Assembly: GCA_964495085.1 (NCBI GenBank)
Contig: CAZBUK010000092.1
Location: 1-14,482, forward strand
Direction of reading: 5' to 3'
Origin: CAZBUK01 sp964495085
GTDB lineage: Bacteria > Bacteroidota > Ignavibacteria > T3Sed10-11
Length of the DNA stretch: 14,482 nucleotides
Part shown: positions 1-6,055 of the stretch, piece after piece
Layout of the letters: each line of letters opens with the position of its first letter
How positions within the stretch are numbered: position 1 is the first letter of the stretch
Translations under genes and position numbers: made by a program
The notes under the pieces: model-generated
Told to the model about the DNA's origin: nothing
The model's database searches: none
The model's input: the letters and a program-made list of their open reading frames with translations, nothing else

Positions 1-508
1 CATAACGTTTTGTAGCTGGCCGATTCTCCGATACATTTGCCGAGGACCATTTATCCTTTAAATACCGGATAAGATCGTCCGGATTGCCGTTTCTCACGAA
101 CGCTATATCGCTGATTCCCTTACCGGTTATGGCCAGCAGGCAATCGCCGAAAGGAGTCGGATGAATTCCGTAATTAACATTGACGCCCTGACCCCGTTTT
201 TTATACTCTCCGGGCGTTACGGCTTCGTACGTAATGAAGAGATCGTGGAGTCTCCCCGGACCGGAGAGACCGGATTCGAACGCCGTATCGAGGATGCTCC
301 TTGAATCTTCAAGCAGTTCCTTGGCCCGGTTTACGGTGAGAAACTGGATCAGTCTTTTCGGACTTATTCCGGCCCATCTCCTAAACAGTCGTTGAAAATG
401 AAATTCGCTGAGGTTGACGCTGCGTGCTATTTCCCTGAGATCCGGGCGTCGGTCGTAATGCGCTTCTATGTACTCGATGGCTTTCTCGATGCGTTCGTAA
501 TCGGTCAT
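1..508 (-). CDS. AraC-type HTH / methylated-DNA-protein-cysteine methyltransferase (AdaA/Ogt-like), 3' end outside window
   Basis: This is a DNA alkylation repair protein of the kind that couples an AraC-type DNA-binding domain to an O6-methylguanine-DNA methyltransferase. The 169 codons visible begin at ATG 508-506 and run off the left edge without a stop. Residues about 4-105 form a two-helix-turn-helix AraC domain; the stretch from L82 to K103 contains the SGPGRLHDLF and VTPGEYKKRG signatures that recur in Ada-like fusions. From about residue 112 the sequence turns into the N-terminal methyltransferase fold (YGIHPTPFGDCLLAITGKGI). The catalytic PCHR cysteine motif would lie beyond the window, so activity cannot be confirmed. 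There is no room for the N-terminal zinc-binding Ada domain, so it is not a full E. coli-type Ada. The family repairs alkylated DNA by suicide methyl transfer, and the HTH part probably gives self-regulation (inference). Confidence 0.88.
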   Translation of the reverse strand, partial: MTDYERIEKAIEYIEAHYDRRPDLREIARSVNLSEFHFQRLFRRWAGISPKRLIQFLTVNRAKELLEDSRSILDTAFESGLSGPGRLHDLFITYEAVTPGEYKKRGQGVNVNYGIHPTPFGDCLLAITGKGISDIAFVRNGNPDDLIRYLKDKWSSANVSENRPATKRY

Positions 509-544
509 GCTTCTTACCCGATAATGGTCTCCCGTTAAGTGATA

Positions 545-552
545 CAAAGATA
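545..552 (-). promoter_or_regulatory. Possible Bacteroidota-type -7 element for the methyltransferase gene
   Basis: The minus strand reads TATCTTTG here, an exact match to TAnnTTTG, 37 bases upstream of the ATG at 508. No TTG is found at the expected 19-21 base distance, so this is only a weak call; an 8-mer with six fixed bases is expected several times by chance in this window. The rest of the 509-739 gap holds a 6-bp stem (ACCGGC 700-705 with GCCGGT 718-723), which lies downstream of sbtB but lacks a T-tract. No other gene is seen there. Confidence 0.25.
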
Positions 553-739
553 TCGGAAAGTCTCTATAATCCCGGCTTCCGCGTGTCCTGATTTACCGGG
601 AGCGGCTGTACCTTCGGTGAACGAACATTCGGTACCCGGTCAATCGTATGGAAGTATACGAACTTTCATCCCCCTGAACCACCCGATTCTTGCGCTTTAA
701 CCGGCTCCGAAAGCTGTGCCGGTGGGAACACGGGAATGG

Positions 740-1042
740 TTAAAACTTCTCAGGACGGGTAACTTCAACCTCCTGGAGGAAGAGGATCATAGCATAATTT
801 TTATAGTAGTTCGCCGTGACATGTTCGATAATCCGGTCGGCGGTTTTCTCGTCGCAGATAACTTCGATTCTGATGTTCTGGCTGTACCTCCAGTCGGCGC
901 TGCGTACTCCGCGCGCCCCTTCACCGCGCGCTTCGGTGACCGTATAGCCGTGAACGCCGAGATTTTTCATGTCGGGAATGAGTATCGACTCCAGTATCGC
1001 CTCGGTGACGATGGTGACCAGTTTCCGTTTTTTCAGATTCAT
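740..1042 (-). CDS. sbtB: PII-like regulatory protein SbtB
   Basis: A 100-residue PII-superfamily protein and probable regulator of the bicarbonate permease encoded just upstream. The ferredoxin-like PII core is visible: KRKLVTIVTE as the first strand, GVHGYTVTEARG leading into the T-loop, then GEGARGVRSADW, a G-rich, R-containing nucleotide-binding loop characteristic of SbtB rather than of GlnB/GlnK. The uridylylated tyrosine context of canonical PII is absent. The C-terminal CGPEGC redox tail known from cyanobacterial SbtB is missing; the protein ends with TRPEKF. It starts only 3 bases after the sbtA stop, so the two are translated from one message, with a GGAG motif inside the sbtA end acting as ribosome site. 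In cyanobacteria SbtB binds cAMP, AMP or ADP and inhibits SbtA; the same role is inferred here. Confidence 0.88.
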   Translation of the reverse strand: MNLKKRKLVTIVTEAILESILIPDMKNLGVHGYTVTEARGEGARGVRSADWRYSQNIRIEVICDEKTADRIIEHVTANYYKNYAMILFLQEVEVTRPEKF

Positions 1043-1045
1043 GCA

Positions 1046-2005
1046 TTACACTCCCAGGCCGTGCAGAGCAAGCGCCATATGATAATAAATCGGAATTCCG
1101 AAAACCAGATTGAAGGGAAAGGTGATGCCGAGAGATGCGACCAGGTACAATGTCGGATTGGATTCGGGGATTGCAATCCGCATTGCGGCGGGCGCGGCGA
1201 TGTACGAAGCGCTTGCGGCGAGCGTCGCCAGGACGGCGGTCCCGCCGACCGACAGTCCGGCCAGCCAGCCGATGCAGACGCCGAACGCTCCCGAGAGCAG
1301 CGGCATGCCGACGCCGAAGAAGACCAGAAATACGCCGACCCGCCTGAGATCCGCCAGGCGGTGAGAGGTGACGATTCCCATCTCAAGCAGGAAAAATGCC
1401 AGTGCTCCCTTGAACGGATGCGTAAAGACCGCATCGAGCTGAGCCAGCTTCTCCGGTCCGGCCGCGTAACCTATCAAAAGTCCGCCGAGCAGCAGGTATA
1501 CGCTCTTTCCTAAAAATACCTCGTGCAGCAGCGAGCCCCATCGTATACCCCCGCTGGTTAATTTTATTCTTGCGATGAAGATGCCGACGAGGATCGCGGG
1601 GATCTCGAGCAGTACCAACAGAACGGTCGTGAATCCCTCGACAGGCACCGTGAGGCGCTCCATATAGGTCAGCACAACTGCGTAGGTTACGGCGCTGACG
1701 GAACCGTAGTGCGCCGCTATTGCGGCCGCATCCGCAATACCGAAGCTTCCGAGTCTGCGCAATATGAAATAGGCGACGAGCGGTATTATCAGACCGAGGA
1801 GGATCGTACCTCCCGCTGGGAGAAGCAGATCTGCAATATTGGACTGTGCGAGTTGTACTCCTCCCTTCAGACCGATCGCAAGCAGCAGATAGATGCTGAG
1901 AGTTTCATAGAGTACAGCGGGGAGCCGGAGATCGGAGCGGGAAATTCCCGCGATAATTCCGACTATGAAGAAAAGAATGACCGGATCGAGCAAGTTTTCT
2001 GTCAT
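1046..2005 (-). CDS. sbtA: Sodium-dependent bicarbonate permease SbtA
   Basis: A 319-residue inner-membrane protein of the SbtA family (formerly DUF897), which imports bicarbonate with sodium. Nearly the whole chain is hydrophobic, with roughly eight to ten helices. Family landmarks visible are DPVILFFIVGIIAG near the N-terminus, the LSIYLLLAIGLKGG stretch around residues 36-49, AAIAAHYGSVSAVTY around residues 93-107 with the small residues of a discontinuous helix, and the matching repeat ASASYIAAPAAMRIAIPE around residues 264-281 in the second half. It is shorter than the about 370-residue cyanobacterial proteins, as many non-cyanobacterial members are. It is the first gene of a two-gene operon with sbtB. 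No strong Shine-Dalgarno precedes the ATG. Its promoter must lie in 2006-2216, shared with divergent ferritin; I see only a near match TATCTTTT (2073-2080) for it. A bicarbonate supply for carboxylases is the likely purpose (inference). Confidence 0.92.
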   Translation of the reverse strand: MTENLLDPVILFFIVGIIAGISRSDLRLPAVLYETLSIYLLLAIGLKGGVQLAQSNIADLLLPAGGTILLGLIIPLVAYFILRRLGSFGIADAAAIAAHYGSVSAVTYAVVLTYMERLTVPVEGFTTVLLVLLEIPAILVGIFIARIKLTSGGIRWGSLLHEVFLGKSVYLLLGGLLIGYAAGPEKLAQLDAVFTHPFKGALAFFLLEMGIVTSHRLADLRRVGVFLVFFGVGMPLLSGAFGVCIGWLAGLSVGGTAVLATLAASASYIAAPAAMRIAIPESNPTLYLVASLGITFPFNLVFGIPIYYHMALALHGLGV

Positions 2006-2032
2006 TGAGCGCCGAGTTGCGTATGCGGGGGT

Positions 2033-2060
2033 TTGTTAATTCAAAAAATATCTTTATAAT
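2033..2060 (+). promoter_or_regulatory. Candidate ferritin promoter
   Basis: TTGTTA (2033-2038), 16 bases, then TATAAT (2055-2060) forms a sigma-70-like pair about 155 bases upstream of the ferritin start and pointing at it. An overlapping TATCTTTA (2049-2056) is a 7-of-8 match to the TAnnTTTG element but without a well-spaced upstream TTG. No palindromic Fur-type operator was recognised between here and the gene. Confidence 0.32.
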
Positions 2061-2216
2061 ACAGAGCAGTTTAAAAGATACGAATATCCCGGTAAAAATC
2101 TATATCGACGGTGAATTCAAAGCTCCGCCCGAGGGTGACCCCGGAGGGTGCAGGCCTTTCCAATTTGACGCTAATTTAAATCCAATATCACTCAATCAAC
2201 GGGAGGACTACCGATA

Positions 2217-2711
2217 ATGATGAATAAAAAGGTTCTGAAGGTGCTCAACGAACAGGTGAAGCACGAACTGTCTTCGGCGTACATTTACCTGTCTATGTCG
2301 GCGCACTGTTCCGAAATCAATCTGAACGGAGTGGCGAACTGGTTGAAACATCAGGCGCAGGAGGAGGTCGACCATGCAATGAAGATTTTTCAGTTTATCC
2401 TCGACCGCGGAGACAAGGTGACGCTGCAGGCGATCGAACAGCCGCCGCATAATTTTGCATCGCCCAAAAAGATCTTCGAATCCGTTCTGGCGCACGAGCG
2501 GAAAGTTACCGGATTGATCAACAAGTGCTACGAAACCGCCGTGCAGGAGAACGATTATCCTTCACAGGTCATGCTCCAATGGTTTATCGAGGAACAGGTG
2601 GAAGAGGAGCAGCATGCGGAGGAAATTCTCGAACAGTATAAAATGGCCGGAGAATCCGGAGCTGCACTGCTCATGATGGATAAAGCTCTCGGTGCTCGTG
2701 CCGGCGCCTGA
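2217..2711 (+). CDS. ftnA: Bacterial ferritin (non-heme, FtnA type)
   Basis: A 164-residue four-helix-bundle iron-storage protein that oxidises ferrous iron and stores it as a mineral inside a 24-subunit shell. All residues of the dinuclear ferroxidase centre are visible at the positions used in E. coli FtnA: E17, E50, H53, E94, Q127 and E130. No heme-binding methionine context of bacterioferritin is seen, and the length matches FtnA. A GGGAGGA ribosome site (around 2201-2207) serves tandem start codons ATG-ATG at 2217 and 2220; which one is used cannot be decided. The gene stands alone, diverging from sbtA and followed immediately by its own terminator, so it is a single-gene transcript. Ferritins of this kind also protect against iron-driven oxidative damage, which would fit the nearby thiol-redox genes, but no direct link is seen. 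Confidence 0.96.
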   Translation: MMNKKVLKVLNEQVKHELSSAYIYLSMSAHCSEINLNGVANWLKHQAQEEVDHAMKIFQFILDRGDKVTLQAIEQPPHNFASPKKIFESVLAHERKVTGLINKCYETAVQENDYPSQVMLQWFIEEQVEEEQHAEEILEQYKMAGESGAALLMMDKALGARAGA

Positions 2712-2736
2712 TTGTCATACCGCTGTATCGGATTCG

Positions 2737-2776
2737 GACGGGGTTCGTCATAGCGACGAACCCCGTCGTATTTTTA
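2737..2776 (+). terminator. Rho-independent terminator of ferritin
   Basis: A perfect 13-bp stem (2737-2749 with 2755-2767, GACGGGGTTCGTC and its complement) around a 5-base loop, followed by GTATTTTTA. It begins 25 bases after the ferritin stop. Confidence 0.92.
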
Positions 2777-2783
2777 CCCTGTC

Positions 2784-2835
2784 GTCCGTGTCGGAGGGAG
2801 TCAACGCATATGCGACTCAGCACATCTGCACGGAC
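2784..2835. repeat. Nested inverted repeats in the ferritin / redox-protein gap
   Basis: An outer 7-bp pair GTCCGTG (2784-2790) and CACGGAC (2829-2835) encloses a 5-bp pair GAGTC (2798-2802) and GACTC (2814-2818), which in turn encloses the palindrome GCATATGC. It lies between two convergent genes and downstream of the minus-strand gene ending at 2909, so it may help end that transcript, but no T-tract follows on the minus strand. Confidence 0.4.
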
Positions 2836-2908
2836 GTGTACACCGGGCGGCACGTAATAAATTTTGTTATCCGATGATTTGAGGTGAAATGAACCCGGCC
2901 GGGATGAA

Positions 2909-3847
2909 TTACAGGAGATCGAGGAATTGCTGTACCACCTCATTCCGCCTGCGCGATCCCATCGGCAATGTCTCGTACGCCAAAAGATTACCGTACCGGT
3001 CGAAGAGCAGGACGGCCGATTTGCGAATCTTCGATCTATCGAAGAGTTCCCCGGTATCGATAATCATCGGAAGATGTACGCCGTTTGATTGCCTCCAGTC
3101 ATCGACGAAATCACGCTGCTCCGATTCCTCCATGAACGGAATCCGTCTCACCACGATCGAAACATTCGCTCCGGTCTCCGGCGGATGTTCGCTTACCGAC
3201 GCCGAGATGCCGACAAAATCATCGAGGCAGTCCGGGCAATAAAAATCCCCGAAATCGACCATCATTACCAGGCGCGGTTGCGTCGATACCGATAATTTGT
3301 CAAGTAAAATCTTTTCATCAATTCCGTAATCCGGTTTTTCGCCGAATATGATAGAAGGTTGCAGAATGATAACACCCGACCAAAGCAGGCTTACTGCAAA
3401 CGTAGTTTTCATGACTGCTCTGAACCTATTGCCGGTCTGCAACGACGAATGTTTTGGAGAGTTGAGAAAAAGGAAAACGGAAAGATTGAGCAGGGCCAAA
3501 TCAACCAGGATCTGTTGGTGCACCGGGAGGGCGAGTCCGAGCACGCCGAAGCACGTACAGATGTAGTGCTCGAATCTGAACAGGGCGGCAGAGAGGAGAA
3601 CCAGGAAGGATGCCATCAGCAGTGAGAGTATTCCGCTCAGCGCTCTCACCTGTCTGTTCAGGAGAAGTCCGAGTCCGATGGTGATTTCGAGTGCGATCGC
3701 GAAGACTCCGATCGGATAAACGATCCATCCGGTGAGCAGCGTCAATTCGGTGATGCTGTACACGAATGCCTGAAAAATTGGTATCTTCGATATCCCGGTG
3801 ACCAGGAAAACGATGCCGAGAAAAATTCTGATTGAACCGAAAAGCAT
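2909..3847 (-). CDS. MauE/DoxX-like membrane domain fused to a thioredoxin-like domain
   Basis: A 312-residue inner-membrane protein with a probable thiol-disulfide role. Residues 1 to about 130 contain four hydrophobic helices with the MauE/DoxX-like pattern: an N-terminal RIFLGIVFLVTGISKI, ALEITIGLGLLLNR in helix two, and the cysteine pair C97-T-C99-F-G-V-L-G, typical of MauE-type proteins. A further hydrophobic stretch around residues 147-163 leads to a C-terminal domain (about 175-312) with a thioredoxin-like fold: VDFGDFYCPDCLDDF carries C204-P-D-C207, and PMIIDTGELF and AVLLFDRYGN resemble the later strands of AhpC/TlpA-like proteins. Known MauE supports disulfide formation in methylamine dehydrogenase; no methylamine genes are nearby, so a general envelope electron relay is the safer inference. 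It diverges from a small exported thioredoxin at 4007. No clear Shine-Dalgarno precedes the ATG. Confidence 0.78.
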   Translation of the reverse strand: MLFGSIRIFLGIVFLVTGISKIPIFQAFVYSITELTLLTGWIVYPIGVFAIALEITIGLGLLLNRQVRALSGILSLLMASFLVLLSAALFRFEHYICTCFGVLGLALPVHQQILVDLALLNLSVFLFLNSPKHSSLQTGNRFRAVMKTTFAVSLLWSGVIILQPSIIFGEKPDYGIDEKILLDKLSVSTQPRLVMMVDFGDFYCPDCLDDFVGISASVSEHPPETGANVSIVVRRIPFMEESEQRDFVDDWRQSNGVHLPMIIDTGELFDRSKIRKSAVLLFDRYGNLLAYETLPMGSRRRNEVVQQFLDLL

Positions 3848-3931
3848 GGGAGATATCCGGAAATGCTGATGAAGACAGTGTATTCCGATGGTAGTATACG
3901 AAAATTCACCTGCATTTGAAACTCCGGAAAC

Positions 3932-3960
3932 TTGACACCCACGTTCTTATTTTTTAACTT
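3932..3960 (+). promoter_or_regulatory. Candidate promoter of the exported thioredoxin gene
   Basis: TTGACA (3932-3937) is a perfect -35 hexamer. It is followed after 17 bases by TAACTT (3955-3960), a poor -10; read as a Bacteroidota promoter it is TTG, 19 bases, TAACTTGC. It lies 46 bases before the start at 4007 in the divergent 159-base gap. On the opposite strand TTTCAA with 17 bases to TATACT is a weak candidate for the MauE-type gene. Confidence 0.32.
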
Positions 3961-4006
3961 GCACCAACGTATACGGATAGTTTTCAGGCACTGAAGGGTA
4001 CAGGGT

Positions 4007-4378
4007 ATGAACATTATTATATTGGCTTCGCTTCTCTTTTCGATGACGCAGGGGGGACCGCAGCAGCGTCCGGAATATACGATCATGTACTTTTTCAATC
4101 CCGACTGTCCGAGCTGCCAGACGATCAGTCCATATATCGATTATCTCAAAGAGGAATACGAGATCGTCATTTATCCGTACAATACCCGAAATCCCGTCGG
4201 GATGCGATATGGAATGCAGTACCAGATCAGATACGTGCCGACAATGATAATTTCGATCGGGAACGGGGATGAGAAAGAGGACAAGCGATTCGAGGGGGCT
4301 GATAGAATTAAAGAGGCGGAGGAGTTGATCGCCGAGCTAAGCGGAAAAAAAGTGGTTGGTATGTACAAAGAGGATTAA
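4007..4378 (+). CDS. Small exported thioredoxin-fold protein (CPSC active site)
   Basis: A 123-residue protein with a short hydrophobic N-terminus (NIIILASLLFSM, residues 2-13) that probably acts as a signal peptide or membrane anchor. The mature part is a compact thioredoxin fold: TIMYFFNPDCPSCQ carries the C-P-S-C redox pair about 37 residues in, followed by the helix SPYIDYLKEEYEI, and YVPTMIIS supplies the conserved cis-proline loop. The fold ends near residue 112 and a short charged tail follows. It sits head-to-head with the MauE-thioredoxin fusion, so the two may exchange electrons across or at the membrane (inference). It could be an oxidase, reductase or thioredoxin-like carrier; the CPSC pair does not decide this. 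The start is the first ATG; no strong ribosome site is seen, as for several genes here. Confidence 0.82.
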   Translation: MNIIILASLLFSMTQGGPQQRPEYTIMYFFNPDCPSCQTISPYIDYLKEEYEIVIYPYNTRNPVGMRYGMQYQIRYVPTMIISIGNGDEKEDKRFEGADRIKEAEELIAELSGKKVVGMYKED

Positions 4379-4384
4379 AAAGAT

Positions 4385-4688
4385 TCAGGCGGTATCGGAA
4401 ATTTCTTCGACAACTTCGCCTTTCACAATTGACAAGCTGTAATATCCCCCCGACATATTTATCATCTGATCTGCAATTTAATTCATATACCGGTACTGTT
4501 TTCGCGGAAAGTATCTCGTTGACATAACTAATATTGATTACCGTTTCGGTGGTTAATGTAATACTTATTCTGTTACTTATATCTTTGGGTGTTTTTAATA
4601 ACGTCGAAGTTGCCGAGGCGTAGGAAGGACCGGATTTGCCTGTATAGGAGGAACATGTTGGAGATTTCAAACGCACGGTGGATAGCAT
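4385..4688 (-). pseudogene. Possible frame-broken minus-strand gene of unknown function
   Basis: On the minus strand an open frame from ATG 4688 runs to a run of six Gs (4447-4452 read as C on plus). Past that point the reading in this frame loses protein character, while dropping one G continues it as GGYYSLSIVKGEVVEEISDT and ends at TGA 4385-4387, just 6 bases from the convergent thioredoxin stop. The joined product would be about 100 residues, with ISITLTTETVINISYVNEIL in the middle. I recognise no family. It may be a decayed gene, a phase-variable G-tract or a one-base sequence error; it may also be non-coding chance. No ribosome site precedes the ATG. Apart from this and the short plus-strand ORF at 4655 I see nothing in 4379-4721. 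Confidence 0.28.
4580..4587 (+). promoter_or_regulatory. Possible -7 element upstream of the coiled-coil protein gene
   Basis: TATCTTTG is an exact TAnnTTTG match about 140 bases upstream of the gene at 4728, pointing at it. There is no TTG at the expected upstream distance, and it lies within the possible minus-strand gene remnant, so it may be chance. Confidence 0.2.
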
Positions 4689-4735
4689 GGATCGAGTATA
4701 CTCTACTATACACAGGAGACAATGAATATGAGTGA
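4655..4735 (+). CDS. Possible 26-residue upstream ORF overlapping the next start codon
   Basis: AGGAGG (4646-4651) lies 3 bases before ATG 4655. The short frame encodes 26 residues with a hydrophobic, aromatic centre (RWIAWIEYTLLY) and ends at TGA 4733-4735, inside the start region of the next gene (ATG 4728). The layout would allow translational coupling or leader-type control. The spacing from the ribosome site is short and no homologue is known to me, so it may be fortuitous. Confidence 0.22.
   Translation: MLEISNARWIAWIEYTLLYTGDNEYE
4694..4703. promoter_or_regulatory. 10-bp palindrome before the coiled-coil protein gene
   Basis: GAGTATACTC is a perfect palindrome 24 bases upstream of ATG 4728, between that gene and the possible divergent ORF starting at 4688. 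It could be a small operator; palindromes of this size occur by chance too. Confidence 0.2.
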
Positions 4736-5246
4736 ACCAAGATCAAGTAAAATATCCGCAGCGATGATCGTGATGCTCGTTCTATTGTTTATTATTTCGG
4801 TTTATTTATATATCGATCTACAGGACCGGAATCGGCAGCTATCGGAAGCGAAGATGAGTATATCGTCACTCCGGGCAGAATTAGACAGCCTCGAATCCAT
4901 ACAATATTCGCCTGATCGAACAAGGGAGCAAGATGAACGGCTGTCTGTAAGGGAAACCTCGCCGCTAACCTCTTTCGAGACCCGGATGTTGCAGCAAAAG
5001 GGACTCGCGAATCCCGTCGAGGATCTGAAACGTGATTTGCTGAATCGCGACGATCTCATCGACCATGACGGTGTGCTTGGCGGAACTATGCGCTTTTCGT
5101 CGCCTGACGAAATCAGGATATTAAACTCCCGATGGGTACTCGCCTTTTTCGAAGACGGACATATCCGTGGAACCATGCTGCTTGAATACGACGTCTTGCG
5201 GGAGGGAGAAATAGATTGGAAAGTGTTGGCATCAATTGTCGATTAG
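4728..5246 (+). CDS. Membrane-anchored coiled-coil protein of unknown function
   Basis: A 172-residue protein with one N-terminal membrane helix (about residues 11-29, AAMIVMLVLLFIISVYLYI) and a cytoplasmic tail of only about ten residues, so the bulk is probably in the periplasm. A heptad-like coiled coil follows (DRNRQLSEAKMSISSLRAEL, then DSLE), then a charged linker, then a globular C-terminal part from about residue 86 containing NPVEDLKRDLLNR, the glycine-rich GVLGGTMRF, and the strands RWVLAFFEDGHIRGTMLLEY. I do not recognise the C-terminal domain. Of two in-frame starts, 4722 and 4728, I chose 4728: the AGGAG at 4714-4718 is 9 bases from it and only 3 from 4722. A perfect palindrome GAGTATACTC (4694-4703) lies just upstream and could be an operator. 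No terminator was found after the stop. Confidence 0.75.
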   Translation: MSEPRSSKISAAMIVMLVLLFIISVYLYIDLQDRNRQLSEAKMSISSLRAELDSLESIQYSPDRTREQDERLSVRETSPLTSFETRMLQQKGLANPVEDLKRDLLNRDDLIDHDGVLGGTMRFSSPDEIRILNSRWVLAFFEDGHIRGTMLLEYDVLREGEIDWKVLASIVD

Positions 5247-5402
5247 CTTCGGTTCGAATTCAGTCAATCTGGACAACCGGCCGGAATTATATTTAACGGA
5301 CTCTAATAATTCATGTGCTCTGCGCCACAGCTATACCCCCCAACCGGTAGTATAATGTGCTCACTTTAACGTTTTCAATTCAGCCTATAACGGGGGATAC
5401 AT

Positions 5403-5693
5403 ATGGCCGACATAAATCGTATTAATAACGGAACACAAACCAAAAACCTCATCAATCACCGGATCGGTGAAGCTCAGAAATTTCTGAAAGCGCTCGAACA
5501 GAATTCGGTCGATTCGATCGCGATCACGTATCGTCACCTCATAGAGCAGGATTTTTCCGTATACGACCAGATACCAGCCGACCTGCTCGATGTAGAATTC
5601 CTGAAACAGTATCTCAGACGCCATATCCGATTGATGCTCAGCAAGCTCAAATGCGACATTCGGTCGAGTAACGGCAATGGGACAAGTCAATAA
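5403..5693 (+). CDS. Small hypothetical alpha-helical protein
   Basis: A 96-residue soluble protein I do not recognise. It has no signal peptide and no membrane segment. Predicted character is helical: NLINHRIGEAQKFLKALEQN, then SIAITYRHLIEQDFSVYDQI, then DLLDVEFLKQYLRRHIRLML, followed by a basic stretch (SKLKCD) and a polar, probably disordered tail rich in N, S and G. The single cysteine has no partner. A GGGGGA ribosome site (5392-5397) is 5 bases before the ATG. It stands between the coiled-coil protein gene and the dehydrogenase, with 156 and 362 non-coding bases on the two sides, so it is probably its own transcript. A TATATTTA near-match to a -7 element lies at 5288-5295 without an upstream TTG. 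The regular helical register and good ribosome site support a real gene. Confidence 0.65.
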   Translation: MADINRINNGTQTKNLINHRIGEAQKFLKALEQNSVDSIAITYRHLIEQDFSVYDQIPADLLDVEFLKQYLRRHIRLMLSKLKCDIRSSNGNGTSQ

Positions 5694-5714
5694 GCATCAT
5701 TTTCTTCGTTTTAG

Positions 5715-5910
5715 CTGGGGATGAGATTAAAAGCCTCATCCGTTGAAGACATACGTCTTCTATCCTCATGGGGATTCCCTGATGATAGATCGATATTAGC
5801 CAAAAATCTCTCACTTCAACCCTTCTCGACGACCGAAGCGTATCGCAGCGTGAATAGCTGCTGATCCCCATTGGACACATCGCTGCTGGTGCACGCCCTT
5901 GACCAGCGAT
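5715..5910. other. Hairpin-rich intergenic stretch, possible structured RNA
   Basis: Between the small helical protein and the dehydrogenase there are 362 bases without a convincing gene. Four local hairpins stand in a row: GGATGAG/CTCATCC (5719-5725 with 5735-5741), GAAGAC/GTCTTC (5745-5750 with 5755-5760), GCAGC/GCTGC (5845-5849 with 5857-5861) and ATCGCTG/CAGCGAT (5879-5885 with 5904-5910). A long-range perfect 8-bp pair ATGGGGAT (5768-5775) with ATCCCCAT (5864-5871) could close a central domain. I recognise no known riboswitch or small RNA, and strand is undetermined. A 77-codon minus-strand frame across the region has no protein-like features. Confidence 0.3.
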
Positions 5911-6055
5911 AGGAATTGTCCGTTAATTGGAAGATTTCCCGGTAATTAACAAAATACTTTATTTTATACAGTGGAAAACTCTCGGGTCATTTCTTACATT
6001 ACGGTATCATGTTCTCTCACGCCGCAACCTGCTGCATTTTCTAAGGAGTAACGCA

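Noticed and set aside
1039..1434. Minus-strand frame of 131 codons within sbtA
   Set aside because: A shifted frame of sbtA rich in S, R and W; the sbtA frame has clear membrane helices.
716..1513. Plus-strand open frame of 265 codons opposite sbtA-sbtB
   Set aside because: Its product is low-complexity and charge-rich with no family pattern, while the minus strand encodes two clear, adjacent family members.
5647..5880. Minus-strand frame of 77 codons between the small helical protein and the dehydrogenase
   Set aside because: No ribosome site, no recognisable motif, overlaps the end of the plus-strand gene, and the region is better described by its hairpins.
5927..6055. Upstream extension of the dehydrogenase by 43 residues
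   Set aside because: The family begins at the ATG at 6056, which has AAGGAG at good spacing; the extension has no SDR-like or signal sequence.
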